A DNA stretch of 40,295 bases from Butyrivibrio sp. (GTDB lineage Bacteria > Bacillota > Clostridia > Lachnospirales > Lachnospiraceae). The position numbers and the translations under genes are program-made. Positions 26,706 to 36,438 of the stretch are shown here, in pieces; position 1 is the first letter of the stretch; each line of letters starts with the position of its first letter. The stretch lies in contig JAILFT010000064.1 in NCBI GenBank assembly GCA_024697425.1, positions 1 to 40,295 on the forward strand, in the 5' to 3' direction. The notes beneath the pieces were generated by a model that worked only from the letters and a program-made list of their open reading frames with translations, was not told the DNA's origin and ran no database searches.

Positions 26706-27644
26706 ATGAAACTTTTAAGTGTGATAGTTCCCTGCTACAACGAGCAGGATAATATTTTTGATTTCTACGACGAGCTCATGAAGAATGAGACGTATTTCAA
26801 ATCCAATGACGTGGATTTCGAAGTGATCTTCGTGGACGACGGTTCCAAAGATGAGACAGTACCAAGGGTCAAGGAACTGATTGCCCGGGATGGCCGGGTT
26901 CACCTTATCAGCTTTTCAAGAAACTTCGGAAAAGAGGCAGGCATGTATGCCGGACTTCAGAAGTCAAAGGGAGACTATGTTGCTATCATGGACTGCGATC
27001 TTCAGGATCCACCGGCTCTTCTTCCCGATATGTATAAGGCAATAGCTGAGGAGGGCTACGATTCCGTGGCCACCAGAAGGGTCAATCGCAAGGGAGAGCC
27101 TCCCATCAGATCCTTCTTTGCAAGGCAGTTCTACAAGATAATCAACAGAATGTCCAATACGGAGATTGTGGACGGAGCCAGGGATTACAGGCTCATGACC
27201 AGGCAGTTTGTGGATGCCATCCTTTCCATGAAGGAGTACAACCGCTTTTCCAAGGGTATCTTTGGCTGGGTCGGCTTTAAGAATAAGTGGCTGGAGTTTG
27301 AGAACATTGAGCGCAAGAAGGGCGAGACCAAGTGGTCCTTCTGGAAACTGTTTGTTTACGCACTGGACGGTATCATGGCCTTTTCCACAGCGCCCCTTTC
27401 CATCGCTTCCTTCCTTGGAATATTCTTCTGCATCGTGGCCTTTATCTTTATAGTTGTGGTCATGGTAAGGCAGCTCACTGTTGGAGACCCCAACAACTCG
27501 GTAGGATGGGCATCGATGGTCTGTATCATACTGTTTGTCAGCGGAATTCAGCTCTTCTGCGTGGGAATTGTGGGCCAGTATCTGTCTAAGGCCTATCTGG
27601 AGGTCAAGGACAGGCCTCTGTACATAGTAAAAGAGGATCTGTGA
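26706..27644 (+). CDS. GT2 family glycosyltransferase, polyprenyl-phosphate type (GtrB/DPM1-like) with C-terminal TM helices
   Basis: SVIVPCYNEQDNIFDFYDEL, VDDGSKDET, SRNFGKEAGMYAGL, MDCDLQDPP, two C-terminal TM segments. Confidence 0.93.
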   Translation: MKLLSVIVPCYNEQDNIFDFYDELMKNETYFKSNDVDFEVIFVDDGSKDETVPRVKELIARDGRVHLISFSRNFGKEAGMYAGLQKSKGDYVAIMDCDLQDPPALLPDMYKAIAEEGYDSVATRRVNRKGEPPIRSFFARQFYKIINRMSNTEIVDGARDYRLMTRQFVDAILSMKEYNRFSKGIFGWVGFKNKWLEFENIERKKGETKWSFWKLFVYALDGIMAFSTAPLSIASFLGIFFCIVAFIFIVVVMVRQLTVGDPNNSVGWASMVCIILFVSGIQLFCVGIVGQYLSKAYLEVKDRPLYIVKEDL

Positions 27645-28405
27645 TGGTCAGTATCGTAGTACCGGTTTACAATGCGGCCAATTACATAGAGAACACCATC
27701 AGAATGGTGGAAGAGCAGACTTACACGGACTGGGAGCTTATCCTGGTGGATGACTGTTCCACCGACGGGAGCGCATCCATAATCGAGAGGATAATTTCCG
27801 CCGGGGCAAAGAAAATTCGGCTTATCCGCATGGAATTCAACGCCGGTGCGGCAAATGCCAGAAATACAGGTATTGATGCCTCCGGAGGACGATATATAGC
27901 CTTTCTTGATGCTGATGATGTGTGGAAGCCGGATAAGCTTCAGAAGCAGATTGATTTCATGGAGAAGACCGGAGCAGCTTTTTCTTTTCACGCCTATGAG
28001 TTCGGAGACCGGGATGCCAATCCCACAGGGAAGATTGTCCATGTTCCGGAGAAGCTCACATTCAGGAAGGCTCTGTCACGGACGGTTATTTTCACAACAA
28101 CTGTTATGTTTGACACAGAGAAGATCGATATGGAGATAATCCATATGCCCCAGGTTCCCAGTGAGGACACCGCCACCTGGTGGAGGATACTTAAGAGCGG
28201 CTACGAGGCCTACGGCCTTGATGAAAATCTTGCGATCTACAGGAGACCGGGGAAGTCCCTGTCATCGAATAAATTTGCGGCCATTGGCAGGATCTGGTTC
28301 CTTTACAGGAATATAGCTGGTCTGTCGGCGCCGGCATCACTATTTTATTTTGGAGGATGGGCAGTAAGAGCGACACTTCGTCGTCTCGGTCTGTCCAGGG
28401 TATGA
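27644..28405 (+). CDS. GT2 family glycosyltransferase
   Basis: VSIVVPVYNAANYIENTIRMVEEQTYTDWELILVDDCSTDGS...NTGIDASGGRYIAFLDADDVW; start overlaps upstream stop. Confidence 0.93.
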   Translation: MVSIVVPVYNAANYIENTIRMVEEQTYTDWELILVDDCSTDGSASIIERIISAGAKKIRLIRMEFNAGAANARNTGIDASGGRYIAFLDADDVWKPDKLQKQIDFMEKTGAAFSFHAYEFGDRDANPTGKIVHVPEKLTFRKALSRTVIFTTTVMFDTEKIDMEIIHMPQVPSEDTATWWRILKSGYEAYGLDENLAIYRRPGKSLSSNKFAAIGRIWFLYRNIAGLSAPASLFYFGGWAVRATLRRLGLSRV

Positions 28406-28406
28406 T

Positions 28407-29831
28407 ATGAAGCAAAGAGAATCTAAGAAGAGGATCCTTGTACTGTTCCTGGCATTTGTGGGACTGTGCATGCATACCGCGGTTTACGCATGGTTCTGGT
28501 TTAGCACCTACTATCCCGTAGTATCCAGACCTCGTGTCAGTGTGGACGGATATGCTCTCGGAAACGGACTTAAGCTGTATTTCAGAGGACATGTTCTGAT
28601 ACTGGCTATCTATTTTATTCTGCTTTTGTTCTTTTTGAACACTTACGGTGGTCTCAAGATAGGCTACCTTAAGCCCATGGACGTGTTCTTCTCACAGATA
28701 TTTGCACTGTTCATGGTGAACTTTATCTCTTATTTCCAGATAGCGCTTCTGAATAACTGGCTTGTTCCCGTGGTTCCCATTGTGGAGATCTTCGTCATTG
28801 AGCTGGCGATTTCCTTTGTGTGGGCTCACGTAACAAATGCTATTTATATGGCCATATTCCCGCCAAGAGAGCTTCTTCTTATCAGCGGCGAGTATCCCGC
28901 GGATGACATCGAGAAGAAATTCAACAGCCGCGTGGACAAGTACCATATTGTTAAGAAGATGAACATATCGGAAGGCATTGATAACGTTTATAAAGAATGT
29001 CTTGGACACTATGACGGCGTTATCATCTGGGATGTTCCCAGTCAGTTCAGGAACGGACTGGTGAAGTACTGCTACGGCAATAACATCAGAGTATATGTCA
29101 TGCCTAAGATAACGGATGTTCTTTTAAAAGGCTCTGCTCAGCTTCACCTCTTTGATACACCGGTTCTGCTTATAAGAGAGTACTCCATCAAGATTGAACA
29201 GAGAGCCATTAAGAGGCTTATCGATATTGTGCTGTCTCTTTTACTGATTGTGCTCTCATCGCCCATCATGCTTATAACCGCCATTATCATCAAGGCCTAT
29301 GACGGTGGCCCCGTGCTGTACAAGCAGGTTCGCTGCACCAAGGACAGGAAGCATTTCAAGATCATGAAGTTCAGGAGCATGAAGGTGGATGCTGAGAAGG
29401 ACGGCGTTGCAAGACTGGCGTCCAAGAACGATTCCAGGATCACACCTATCGGCAAGTTTATCCGCTCCTGCAGAATTGATGAGCTTCCGCAGCTTTTTAA
29501 TATCTTAAAGGGCGAGATGTCCTTTATCGGTCCCAGACCCGAGAGGCCTGAGATCATGGAACAGTATCTTAAGGAGATGCCTGAGTTTGCTTTCAGGACC
29601 AAGGTTAAAGCGGGACTTGCAGGCTATGCCCAGGTTTACGGCAAGTACAACACAACACCCTATGACAAGCTCAAGCTGGATCTTACCTATATAGAGAACT
29701 ATTCCATCTGGCTTGATATCAAACTTATGCTTCTTACGGTGAAGATTCTTTTCACTCCCGACAGTACCGAGGGAGTTGATGAGAACCAGATCACAGCCAG
29801 GAAGCCTGCGGATGGTGAGAAGAATGGCTGA
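28407..29831 (+). CDS. Polyprenyl glycosylphosphotransferase (initiating sugar transferase of exopolysaccharide synthesis)
   Basis: N-terminal TM helices; GGPVLYKQVRCTKDRKHFKIMKFRSMKVDAEKDG...RSCRIDELPQLFNILKGEMSFIGPRPERPE bacterial sugar transferase signature. Confidence 0.95.
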   Translation: MKQRESKKRILVLFLAFVGLCMHTAVYAWFWFSTYYPVVSRPRVSVDGYALGNGLKLYFRGHVLILAIYFILLLFFLNTYGGLKIGYLKPMDVFFSQIFALFMVNFISYFQIALLNNWLVPVVPIVEIFVIELAISFVWAHVTNAIYMAIFPPRELLLISGEYPADDIEKKFNSRVDKYHIVKKMNISEGIDNVYKECLGHYDGVIIWDVPSQFRNGLVKYCYGNNIRVYVMPKITDVLLKGSAQLHLFDTPVLLIREYSIKIEQRAIKRLIDIVLSLLLIVLSSPIMLITAIIIKAYDGGPVLYKQVRCTKDRKHFKIMKFRSMKVDAEKDGVARLASKNDSRITPIGKFIRSCRIDELPQLFNILKGEMSFIGPRPERPEIMEQYLKEMPEFAFRTKVKAGLAGYAQVYGKYNTTPYDKLKLDLTYIENYSIWLDIKLMLLTVKILFTPDSTEGVDENQITARKPADGEKNG

Positions 29832-30639
29832 TTTTCGGTTACAGATTCTTGTATCGGCGGTAAATAAGGATGCTTCAACGATGCCGGAGCGCATGAGGCT
29901 TGAATCCGACGCTGTGATCGTAAACCAGCTTATAGGAGACAAGGCACCTGAAGGCGCAGCGGAGGGTGACAGCTCTTTTACCTATGAGGGACATGAGATT
30001 CGCGTCATCACAAGGCAGGAAAAGGGCGTTGGACTTTCGAGAAATACGGCTCTTGAAGCCGCTGACAGTGATATTATCCAGTTTGGCGATGATGATATCG
30101 TCTACAGTAAGGGATACTCCGGCAGGATCCTGGCGGAGTTTGAAAAGCATCCCGAGGCGGATGTGCTTCTTTTTAATGTGAAGCAGCAGCCCGGGAGGGA
30201 GACCTATCACAATACAGATTACAGGCGGGTTTCCTGGTATAACTACGGAAGATATCCTGCTTATGCCATATGTGCAAGGAGACAGAAGCTTATTGACAGC
30301 GGTGTCAGATATTCGCTGCTGTTTGGGGGCGGAGCGCCTTATATGAACGGTGAGGACAGCCTGTTTTTACACGACTGCCTGAAGGCGGGACTGTCACTCT
30401 ACAGGACCGAGGTGGAGATAGGGACCGAGAGCCCGGGAGAATCCACCTGGTTTAAGGGCTATACAGATAAATTTTTCTACGACAGGGGCGTTTTGTATCA
30501 TTTTCTTTATGGCAAGGCGGCAGCCCTGTGGGGATTCAGATTTCTTTTTAAAAACCGAAAGGAAATGTGCAGGGACAAGGGATTTGCGGCCTGTTACAGA
30601 TTGCTCATGGACGGAGTTGGGCATGGCAAAACCCTGTAA
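29824..30639 (+). CDS. GT2-like glycosyltransferase
   Basis: GVGLSRNTALEAADSDIIQFGDDDIVYSKGY; ATG 29824 overlaps upstream stop by 8 bp. Confidence 0.8.
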   Translation: MADFRLQILVSAVNKDASTMPERMRLESDAVIVNQLIGDKAPEGAAEGDSSFTYEGHEIRVITRQEKGVGLSRNTALEAADSDIIQFGDDDIVYSKGYSGRILAEFEKHPEADVLLFNVKQQPGRETYHNTDYRRVSWYNYGRYPAYAICARRQKLIDSGVRYSLLFGGGAPYMNGEDSLFLHDCLKAGLSLYRTEVEIGTESPGESTWFKGYTDKFFYDRGVLYHFLYGKAAALWGFRFLFKNRKEMCRDKGFAACYRLLMDGVGHGKTL

Positions 30640-30650
30640 GGATGGAAGCT

Positions 30651-31598
30651 ATGAAGAAGCCATTTTTTACGATCATTGTAGTTTCATATAATGCCGGAGA
30701 CAAGCTGGTGGAGACGGTAAGGAGCATAACTTCCCAGACCTTCACCGACTATCGGGTTCTGGTAAAAGACGGAATGTCCACCGACGGCTCGGTTGAAAAG
30801 CTAAAAAAGGCCTTTAAGGTGGGCACTGCAGAGGAATTCTGCGCGTCCACGGATGACAGCGCAGGCAGGATAACCCTGATGGAGAGCTGCGACAACGGCA
30901 TCTATCACGCCATGAACATAGCAACCTCCTTCCTTGACGGGAAGGTCAGGGAGGCGAGGGCTTCAGAGGGCGACCTTGAAGAGGGAACTGAAGTTAAGAT
31001 CCTGAAAGCGGGAGAGAGCCCTTCATATATTTTTTTCCTGAACTGCGGAGATTATTTCAGGAACGAGAACGTTCTGAGGGATGTCCACAGGATAATCAGT
31101 GACAGAAACAGGAATGAGGGCACTACGCTGCCGGTTATTTACTACGGGGACATCTTTGATTCCTCTACAGGAAACCGCGTGGCCTCCAATCCCAGGATTG
31201 ACGACCTGGCCTGCTACAGGAATGTTCCGTCGCATCAGGCATGTTTCTATGACGAGAGGCTTATCTACAGCAACCCCTTCGACCTTAAGTACAAGGTCAG
31301 GGCGGACTACGAGCAGTTCCTGAGGTGTTTTTACAGGGAGAAGGCCGAGACCGTGTATATGCCGGTGCTGATCGCCAACTATGAGGGCGGCGGTTTCTCC
31401 GACAAGAACAAGAAGATCTCGGAGCAGGAGCGAAGGGAGATCATTCTCATGTACCTGCCTGCCGAGAAAGTTCGGAAATACGACTTTTTGAGGGCTGTGA
31501 CACTGGCACCTCTGCGTACAGCCATTTCAAGCAACAGGATAACGGCGGGAGCCTACAACGGTCTTAAGAGCGCCATTTATGCTATTTTGAAGAAGTAA
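30651..31598 (+). CDS. GT2 glycosyltransferase (WcaE-like)
   Basis: FFTIIVVSYNAGDKLVETVRSITSQTFTDYRVLVKDGMSTDGS...SCDNGIYHAMNIA...FFLNCGDYF. Confidence 0.9.
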   Translation: MKKPFFTIIVVSYNAGDKLVETVRSITSQTFTDYRVLVKDGMSTDGSVEKLKKAFKVGTAEEFCASTDDSAGRITLMESCDNGIYHAMNIATSFLDGKVREARASEGDLEEGTEVKILKAGESPSYIFFLNCGDYFRNENVLRDVHRIISDRNRNEGTTLPVIYYGDIFDSSTGNRVASNPRIDDLACYRNVPSHQACFYDERLIYSNPFDLKYKVRADYEQFLRCFYREKAETVYMPVLIANYEGGGFSDKNKKISEQERREIILMYLPAEKVRKYDFLRAVTLAPLRTAISSNRITAGAYNGLKSAIYAILKK

Positions 31599-31639
31599 CG
31601 GCAGAGTGATATATCTTTTCCCTGCCGGGAGGAGAAGCA

Positions 31640-32917
31640 TTGAGGATCCTTTGGGTTTGCAATATCATGCTTCCGGCTTATGCCATGCATCACGGCCTTG
31701 ATTATTCGGTCCGCGAGGGGTGGCTCACCGGTTGCCTTAGCAGAATTAAAGCGAAAAAAGATGGCGAAGAAGAGGTGACTCTCGGAATCTGCTTTCCGGT
31801 AAAGGAAGGCGGGACCGGCGCCGGCGAAGAGATAGACGGCGTAACCTACTACAGCTTCAGGGAGGACCTGGATCACCCTGAGGTTTATGACGGGACCATC
31901 GAGAACAGGTTTCACGTGATCCTTGACGATTTTAAGCCGGATCTTGTCCATATCTTCGGTACGGAGTTCCCGCATACCCTGGCGATGCTTCGTGCCTTCG
32001 GAAATCCCGACAGAGTCCTTCTGGGAATCCAGGGATTTTGCGGTGCCATTGCCGAGGAGTACATGGCGAATATCCCTGAGGAAGTGAAGAATAATGTGAC
32101 TTTCAGGGACAGGCTTAAAGAAGATTCACTAAGGCAGCAGCAGGAGAAGTTCAAGATAAGAGCCGAACACGAGCGGGAGTCCATACTGCTGGCAGGAAAT
32201 ATCACCGGGCGCACGGCCTTTGATAAGAACCGCACATCGGCTATCAACCCCGAAGCCAGGTATTTCCACATAAATGAGACCATGAGGCCCTGTTTCTACG
32301 AGGGGAAATGGGACGAGAAAGAGGCGGAGAGCCACAGTATCTTTTTATCCCAGGGTGACTATCCTTTAAAGGGCTTTCATTTCATGCTTCAGGCCATGCC
32401 TGAGATTCTGGAAAAATATCCGGATGCCCACCTGTACGTTGCAGGCAACAATATAATGGGCAGGAGCAAGTACCCGTATTTCCTTAGGGCCAGCGCCTAC
32501 AGCAAATACATCAAGAGCCTCATCTCCAAAAACCGCCTGAAGAAGAAGGTTACCATGGTGGGAATGCTGACGGATGAAGGCATGAAACAGCAGTTTCTGG
32601 AGAGCAGCGTCTTTGTCTGCCCCTCTATAGTAGAAAATTCCCCCAATTCAGTGGGAGAGGCCATGCTCCTTGGAGTTCCTGTGGTGGCCGCCAGAACCGG
32701 CGGAATACCGGACATGGTTGCGGAGAACAAGGACGGGCTTTTATTCGAAAAGGGAAATGCTAAGGAGCTTGCAAAATGCATCCTTCAGATATGGGATGAG
32801 CCGGTGATCTCGGCGGTTTACGGCGACAATGCCGCAGCCCACGCCCGAATCACCCACGATGCGGATGTAAATTACAGACGGCTCATAGAAGTATACAAGA
32901 CCATCATAAGCGGGTAA
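31640..32917 (+). CDS. GT4-type glycosyltransferase (GT-B)
   Basis: VHIFGTEFPHTLAM; LSQGDYPLKGFHFMLQAMPEI; FVCPSIVENSPNSVGEAMLLGVPVVAARTGGIPDMV. Confidence 0.93.
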   Translation: MRILWVCNIMLPAYAMHHGLDYSVREGWLTGCLSRIKAKKDGEEEVTLGICFPVKEGGTGAGEEIDGVTYYSFREDLDHPEVYDGTIENRFHVILDDFKPDLVHIFGTEFPHTLAMLRAFGNPDRVLLGIQGFCGAIAEEYMANIPEEVKNNVTFRDRLKEDSLRQQQEKFKIRAEHERESILLAGNITGRTAFDKNRTSAINPEARYFHINETMRPCFYEGKWDEKEAESHSIFLSQGDYPLKGFHFMLQAMPEILEKYPDAHLYVAGNNIMGRSKYPYFLRASAYSKYIKSLISKNRLKKKVTMVGMLTDEGMKQQFLESSVFVCPSIVENSPNSVGEAMLLGVPVVAARTGGIPDMVAENKDGLLFEKGNAKELAKCILQIWDEPVISAVYGDNAAAHARITHDADVNYRRLIEVYKTIISG

Positions 32918-32922
32918 AAAAG

Positions 32923-34206
32923 TTGGTTATAACCTTTGTATCTAACTACATAAACCATCATCAGCTTCCTTTCTGCAGGGCCATGAGTGCCTTCGGGGAG
33001 GAAGTAGACTTTTATTTTGTCCAGGTTATGCCCATGGAAGAGAAGCGAAAGAGCATGGGCTGGGCTGTGGACGAGGCTGCCATACCCTATCTGGTGCTGT
33101 ACTACGAGCAGCCGGAGCGGGCGACGAAGCTGATCCGTGAAAGCGACGTTGTGCTTTTTGGCTGGACAGAAGGCAAGATCACGGAACTTGAGGAAGAGAG
33201 GCTTTCTTCGGGCAAGCTCTCCTTCAGGGTCAGCGAGAGGATCTACCGGGAGGGCCAGTGGAAGTTTATCTCCCCCAAGGGCCTTGCAGCCAAATACAAG
33301 GAGCATATCAGGTACCGGAATAAACCGGTTTACCTTCTTTGTACCGGGGCGTATGTGGCCTCGGACTTCTCTTTGATAAAGAGCTACCCGGGTAAGATGC
33401 TGAAGTGGGGCTATTTCCCGGAAAGTGACGGTGAAAAGTTTTCTTCCGGGAGCGAGGTGACTGCGGCTGAAGATGCTTGCGGTGGCGTGAGTAAGGCGGA
33501 CGGCGGAGCGATGGATCCCGGAACGCGGGATGGCGGATGCAAAACGGCAGGCAGCAAGATTCGCATCTGCTGGGCCGGAAGACTCATTGATCTCAAACAC
33601 CCCGAATTTGCTGTGAAACTGGCAGCTAAGCTAAGGAGCCTGGGAAAAGAGTTCTCCATGGACATCATAGGTGACGGCTCGCTGAAGGACAGTCTTGATT
33701 CCATGGTGACAGAGGCAGGACTTTCGGACTGCGTTAATCTTGCAGGCGGGAAAAGACCTTCTGAAGTCAGGAAATACATGGCGGAGGCGGATATATTTCT
33801 TTTCACCAGCAATTATCTGGAGGGCTGGGGCGCCGTGGTGAACGAAGCCATGTCCTGTGGCTGTGCTGTTGTGGCATCAGCTGAGGCGGGAGCTGTTCCA
33901 TTCCTTATCAGTGATGGGGTAAACGGCCTTGTCTACAGGGATGGAAGCTACGAGGATTTTGAGAAAAAGGCTCTGTCGCTGTTTGAGGACAGGAAGAGAA
34001 TAGAGAGTATTGGTCACAGAGCGGCTGAAACCATAGAGAAAACCTGGAATGCCAAAGTGGCAGCAGGGGAACTGGTGCGTTTTTGCAGGGAGTATTTTGA
34101 ATGCGGAAATCCCGTGCCGGCCGGTGAAGGACCAATGAGCAGGGCACAGGTTATCAAGGCACCGGGATTTGGACGTACTCTGGAAGAAAAAAACCGGTTG
34201 GAGTAA
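32923..34206 (+). CDS. GT4-type glycosyltransferase (GT-B) with low-complexity interdomain insert
   Basis: ICWAGRLIDLKHPEFAVKLAAKL, DIFLFTSNYLEGWGAVVNEAMSCGCAVVASAEAGAVPFLI. Start uncertain (TTG at 32923). Confidence 0.9.
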   Translation: MVITFVSNYINHHQLPFCRAMSAFGEEVDFYFVQVMPMEEKRKSMGWAVDEAAIPYLVLYYEQPERATKLIRESDVVLFGWTEGKITELEEERLSSGKLSFRVSERIYREGQWKFISPKGLAAKYKEHIRYRNKPVYLLCTGAYVASDFSLIKSYPGKMLKWGYFPESDGEKFSSGSEVTAAEDACGGVSKADGGAMDPGTRDGGCKTAGSKIRICWAGRLIDLKHPEFAVKLAAKLRSLGKEFSMDIIGDGSLKDSLDSMVTEAGLSDCVNLAGGKRPSEVRKYMAEADIFLFTSNYLEGWGAVVNEAMSCGCAVVASAEAGAVPFLISDGVNGLVYRDGSYEDFEKKALSLFEDRKRIESIGHRAAETIEKTWNAKVAAGELVRFCREYFECGNPVPAGEGPMSRAQVIKAPGFGRTLEEKNRLE

Positions 34207-34210
34207 ATAA

Positions 34211-35434
34211 ATGAGATTTATCGACAAGCTGTTGGATGCGGAAGCTGAATACTTTAAAGTCAGGTTCAGAATGGTGGACCTGATTTTTGCTGCCGTGATG
34301 CTGGCGCTGGGACTGATCTTCAGGCTTTCCCTCTATGACATAGCTTCGGGGGACTACACTTTGTCTTTTGCCGACTGGATGAGGGAATGCCATGAAGCGG
34401 GCGGATTTGCATATCTTGGGATACAGCCGGGGATATCCGATGCCAGCACCTTCGACTACAACTGCATGTTTCAGTATATTATCGTGCTGCTTCATTACAT
34501 CGGCGGCGGTGTGAATGACATGTATCTGGTAAAGACAGTATCGGTGATCTTTGATGTTGTCTGCGCCATAACCATCGGAAGGATTACATATGAGGTGACT
34601 TTCGGGGATGTGAGAAAATCGATACTTGCCTTTGGATGCATCATGTTCCTGCCAACGTCAGTGCTTAACAGCGGCGCCTGGGCTCAGAATGATGCAATCT
34701 TCGGAGCGTTTCTTCTTTTGGCATTTCTGCATTTTGTGAAGGGTAACAGCAACAGGGGCTTTATCTACCTGGCCATCAGCTACAGCTTCAAGCAGCAGGC
34801 TGTTTTCCTGCTTCCCTTCATTATCATCCTGTGGCTGAAAAACAAGATCAGGCTAAGGTACGTGTTCTGGGTGCCGGTAATATACGTGCTTTCAACAATA
34901 CCGGCTGTTATTGCAGGAAGGAACTTCGGCGAACTTCTCGGAATCTACGGCAATCAGGCTCAGATGTTTTCCAGACTTTCCATGAATTATCCCAGTATTT
35001 ACACCATTATCACAGGGAAGATCGATGTAGACACCAGGAAGATGGTGATACATGCGGGGGTTATTTGCACTGTGGCTATCCTTGGTGCTCTGGCTTATGT
35101 GATCAGAAACAAAAAGTTTAAGGTCACAGGCGACTATATGGTGACTCTGGCGATATTCACCATCCTGCTTTGCTGTTTCTGTCTTCCCACAATGCATGAA
35201 AGATACGCCTATGTGGCAGAACTTCTGGCGGTGGTATACGCTATGCTTAATTATAAAAGAGTGGCAGTCTGCATCTTTTTGCAGGTTATAGCTATGATCA
35301 CCTATACAAGATTTTTGTTCGGCTCTACAGTTACAATCCTGTGGCCGCTGACAGTGGCCATGCTGGTGATAATGCTGGCAGTGGGCCGCGATCTGTATCT
35401 CCAGATGAAGGTCCCGGAGGAATCCAATGACTGA
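34211..35434 (+). CDS. Multi-TM GT-C-type mannosyltransferase-like protein
   Basis: About 10 TM helices; SGAWAQNDAIFGAFLLLAFLHFVKGN and SYSFKQQAVFLLPFII, LPTMHERYAYVAELLAVVYA typical of polyprenyl-P-sugar-dependent GT-C proteins. Confidence 0.7.
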   Translation: MRFIDKLLDAEAEYFKVRFRMVDLIFAAVMLALGLIFRLSLYDIASGDYTLSFADWMRECHEAGGFAYLGIQPGISDASTFDYNCMFQYIIVLLHYIGGGVNDMYLVKTVSVIFDVVCAITIGRITYEVTFGDVRKSILAFGCIMFLPTSVLNSGAWAQNDAIFGAFLLLAFLHFVKGNSNRGFIYLAISYSFKQQAVFLLPFIIILWLKNKIRLRYVFWVPVIYVLSTIPAVIAGRNFGELLGIYGNQAQMFSRLSMNYPSIYTIITGKIDVDTRKMVIHAGVICTVAILGALAYVIRNKKFKVTGDYMVTLAIFTILLCCFCLPTMHERYAYVAELLAVVYAMLNYKRVAVCIFLQVIAMITYTRFLFGSTVTILWPLTVAMLVIMLAVGRDLYLQMKVPEESND

Positions 35435-36434
35435 TTTTAACAAGAAGATAACGGTAATCATACCTGCATATAATACAGAGAAGCTGGTAAAAAAGTGTGT
35501 GGCTTCGGTGCTTGCGCAGGACTACCCGGCAGATTTGCTGGAAGTCATTGTTGTTGACGACGGCTCAACTGACGGGACTGCAAAGATTTTGGATGAAATG
35601 GCCGTGGAACACAGAAATCTTACGGTCATCCACAAGGAAAACGGAGGCTCAAGCAGCGCCAGAAATGTGGGGCTTTTGGCGGCCACCGGAGATTACGTGG
35701 GCTTTGTAGACAGTGACGACTTTGTATCCGAGGATATGTACAGTACCATGATGGCAGCAGCAATAGAGCACGATGCGGACATGGTACAGGCTTCAAGGGA
35801 TGAGATAGCAGAGGATGGCTCAAAGCTTCCGGATGTTGTTATTCCGCCTTCCATGATAACGGAAGTTGCGCCAATTGAGCACCTCAGGACTCTTTTAATG
35901 CACACTGGAGATGCATCTTTTTGCACGAAGCTTACAAAAAGGAGCCTTTTTACCAAGGACATGAAGTTCCCGGAGGGAGAACTCAACGAGGATTTCTACC
36001 TGATGATACATATGCTGGAGAAGGTTAACAGACTGATCATCCTTCCGCAGCAGTTCTACCATGTGTTTTACAGAACCGGAAGCAACTCCAGAAAGACAAA
36101 GGAGGACAAGGATTATTTCCCCTCTGTGTTTACAGATATCGTCAGGAATGCCGATGTCGCGCTTGAGCTTGTCAAAAGAAATCATCCTGAACTCACGGAG
36201 GTTGCGGAGCGCTTTGGCTATGTTCAGAGGCTGGATTATCTTCTTCACATACCTGTCTCAAAGATGACAAAGGACAACGAATTCTACAATTCGGTGGTTT
36301 CCTATGTGCGTAAAAACATGTCTTCCATAAAGAGGAATCAGTACCTTACAGGGAAGCAAAAGACCTATCTGAAGGTGCTGGCACCGGCTCCGAAACTGGT
36401 TAGAAAAATCCATGCAAAACTGCGAGGGGTCTGA
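35427..36434 (+). CDS. GT2 family glycosyltransferase
   Basis: ITVIIPAYNTEKLVKKCVASVLAQDYPADLLEVIVVDDGSTDGT...GGSSSARNVGLLAATGDYVGFVDSDDFV. Confidence 0.93.
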   Translation: MTDFNKKITVIIPAYNTEKLVKKCVASVLAQDYPADLLEVIVVDDGSTDGTAKILDEMAVEHRNLTVIHKENGGSSSARNVGLLAATGDYVGFVDSDDFVSEDMYSTMMAAAIEHDADMVQASRDEIAEDGSKLPDVVIPPSMITEVAPIEHLRTLLMHTGDASFCTKLTKRSLFTKDMKFPEGELNEDFYLMIHMLEKVNRLIILPQQFYHVFYRTGSNSRKTKEDKDYFPSVFTDIVRNADVALELVKRNHPELTEVAERFGYVQRLDYLLHIPVSKMTKDNEFYNSVVSYVRKNMSSIKRNQYLTGKQKTYLKVLAPAPKLVRKIHAKLRGV

Positions 36435-36438
36435 GCTT

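Noticed and set aside
32872-33600. 242-aa minus-strand ORF in the EPS cluster
   Set aside because: Overlaps two glycosyltransferase genes on the coding strand; composition typical of shadow ORFs.
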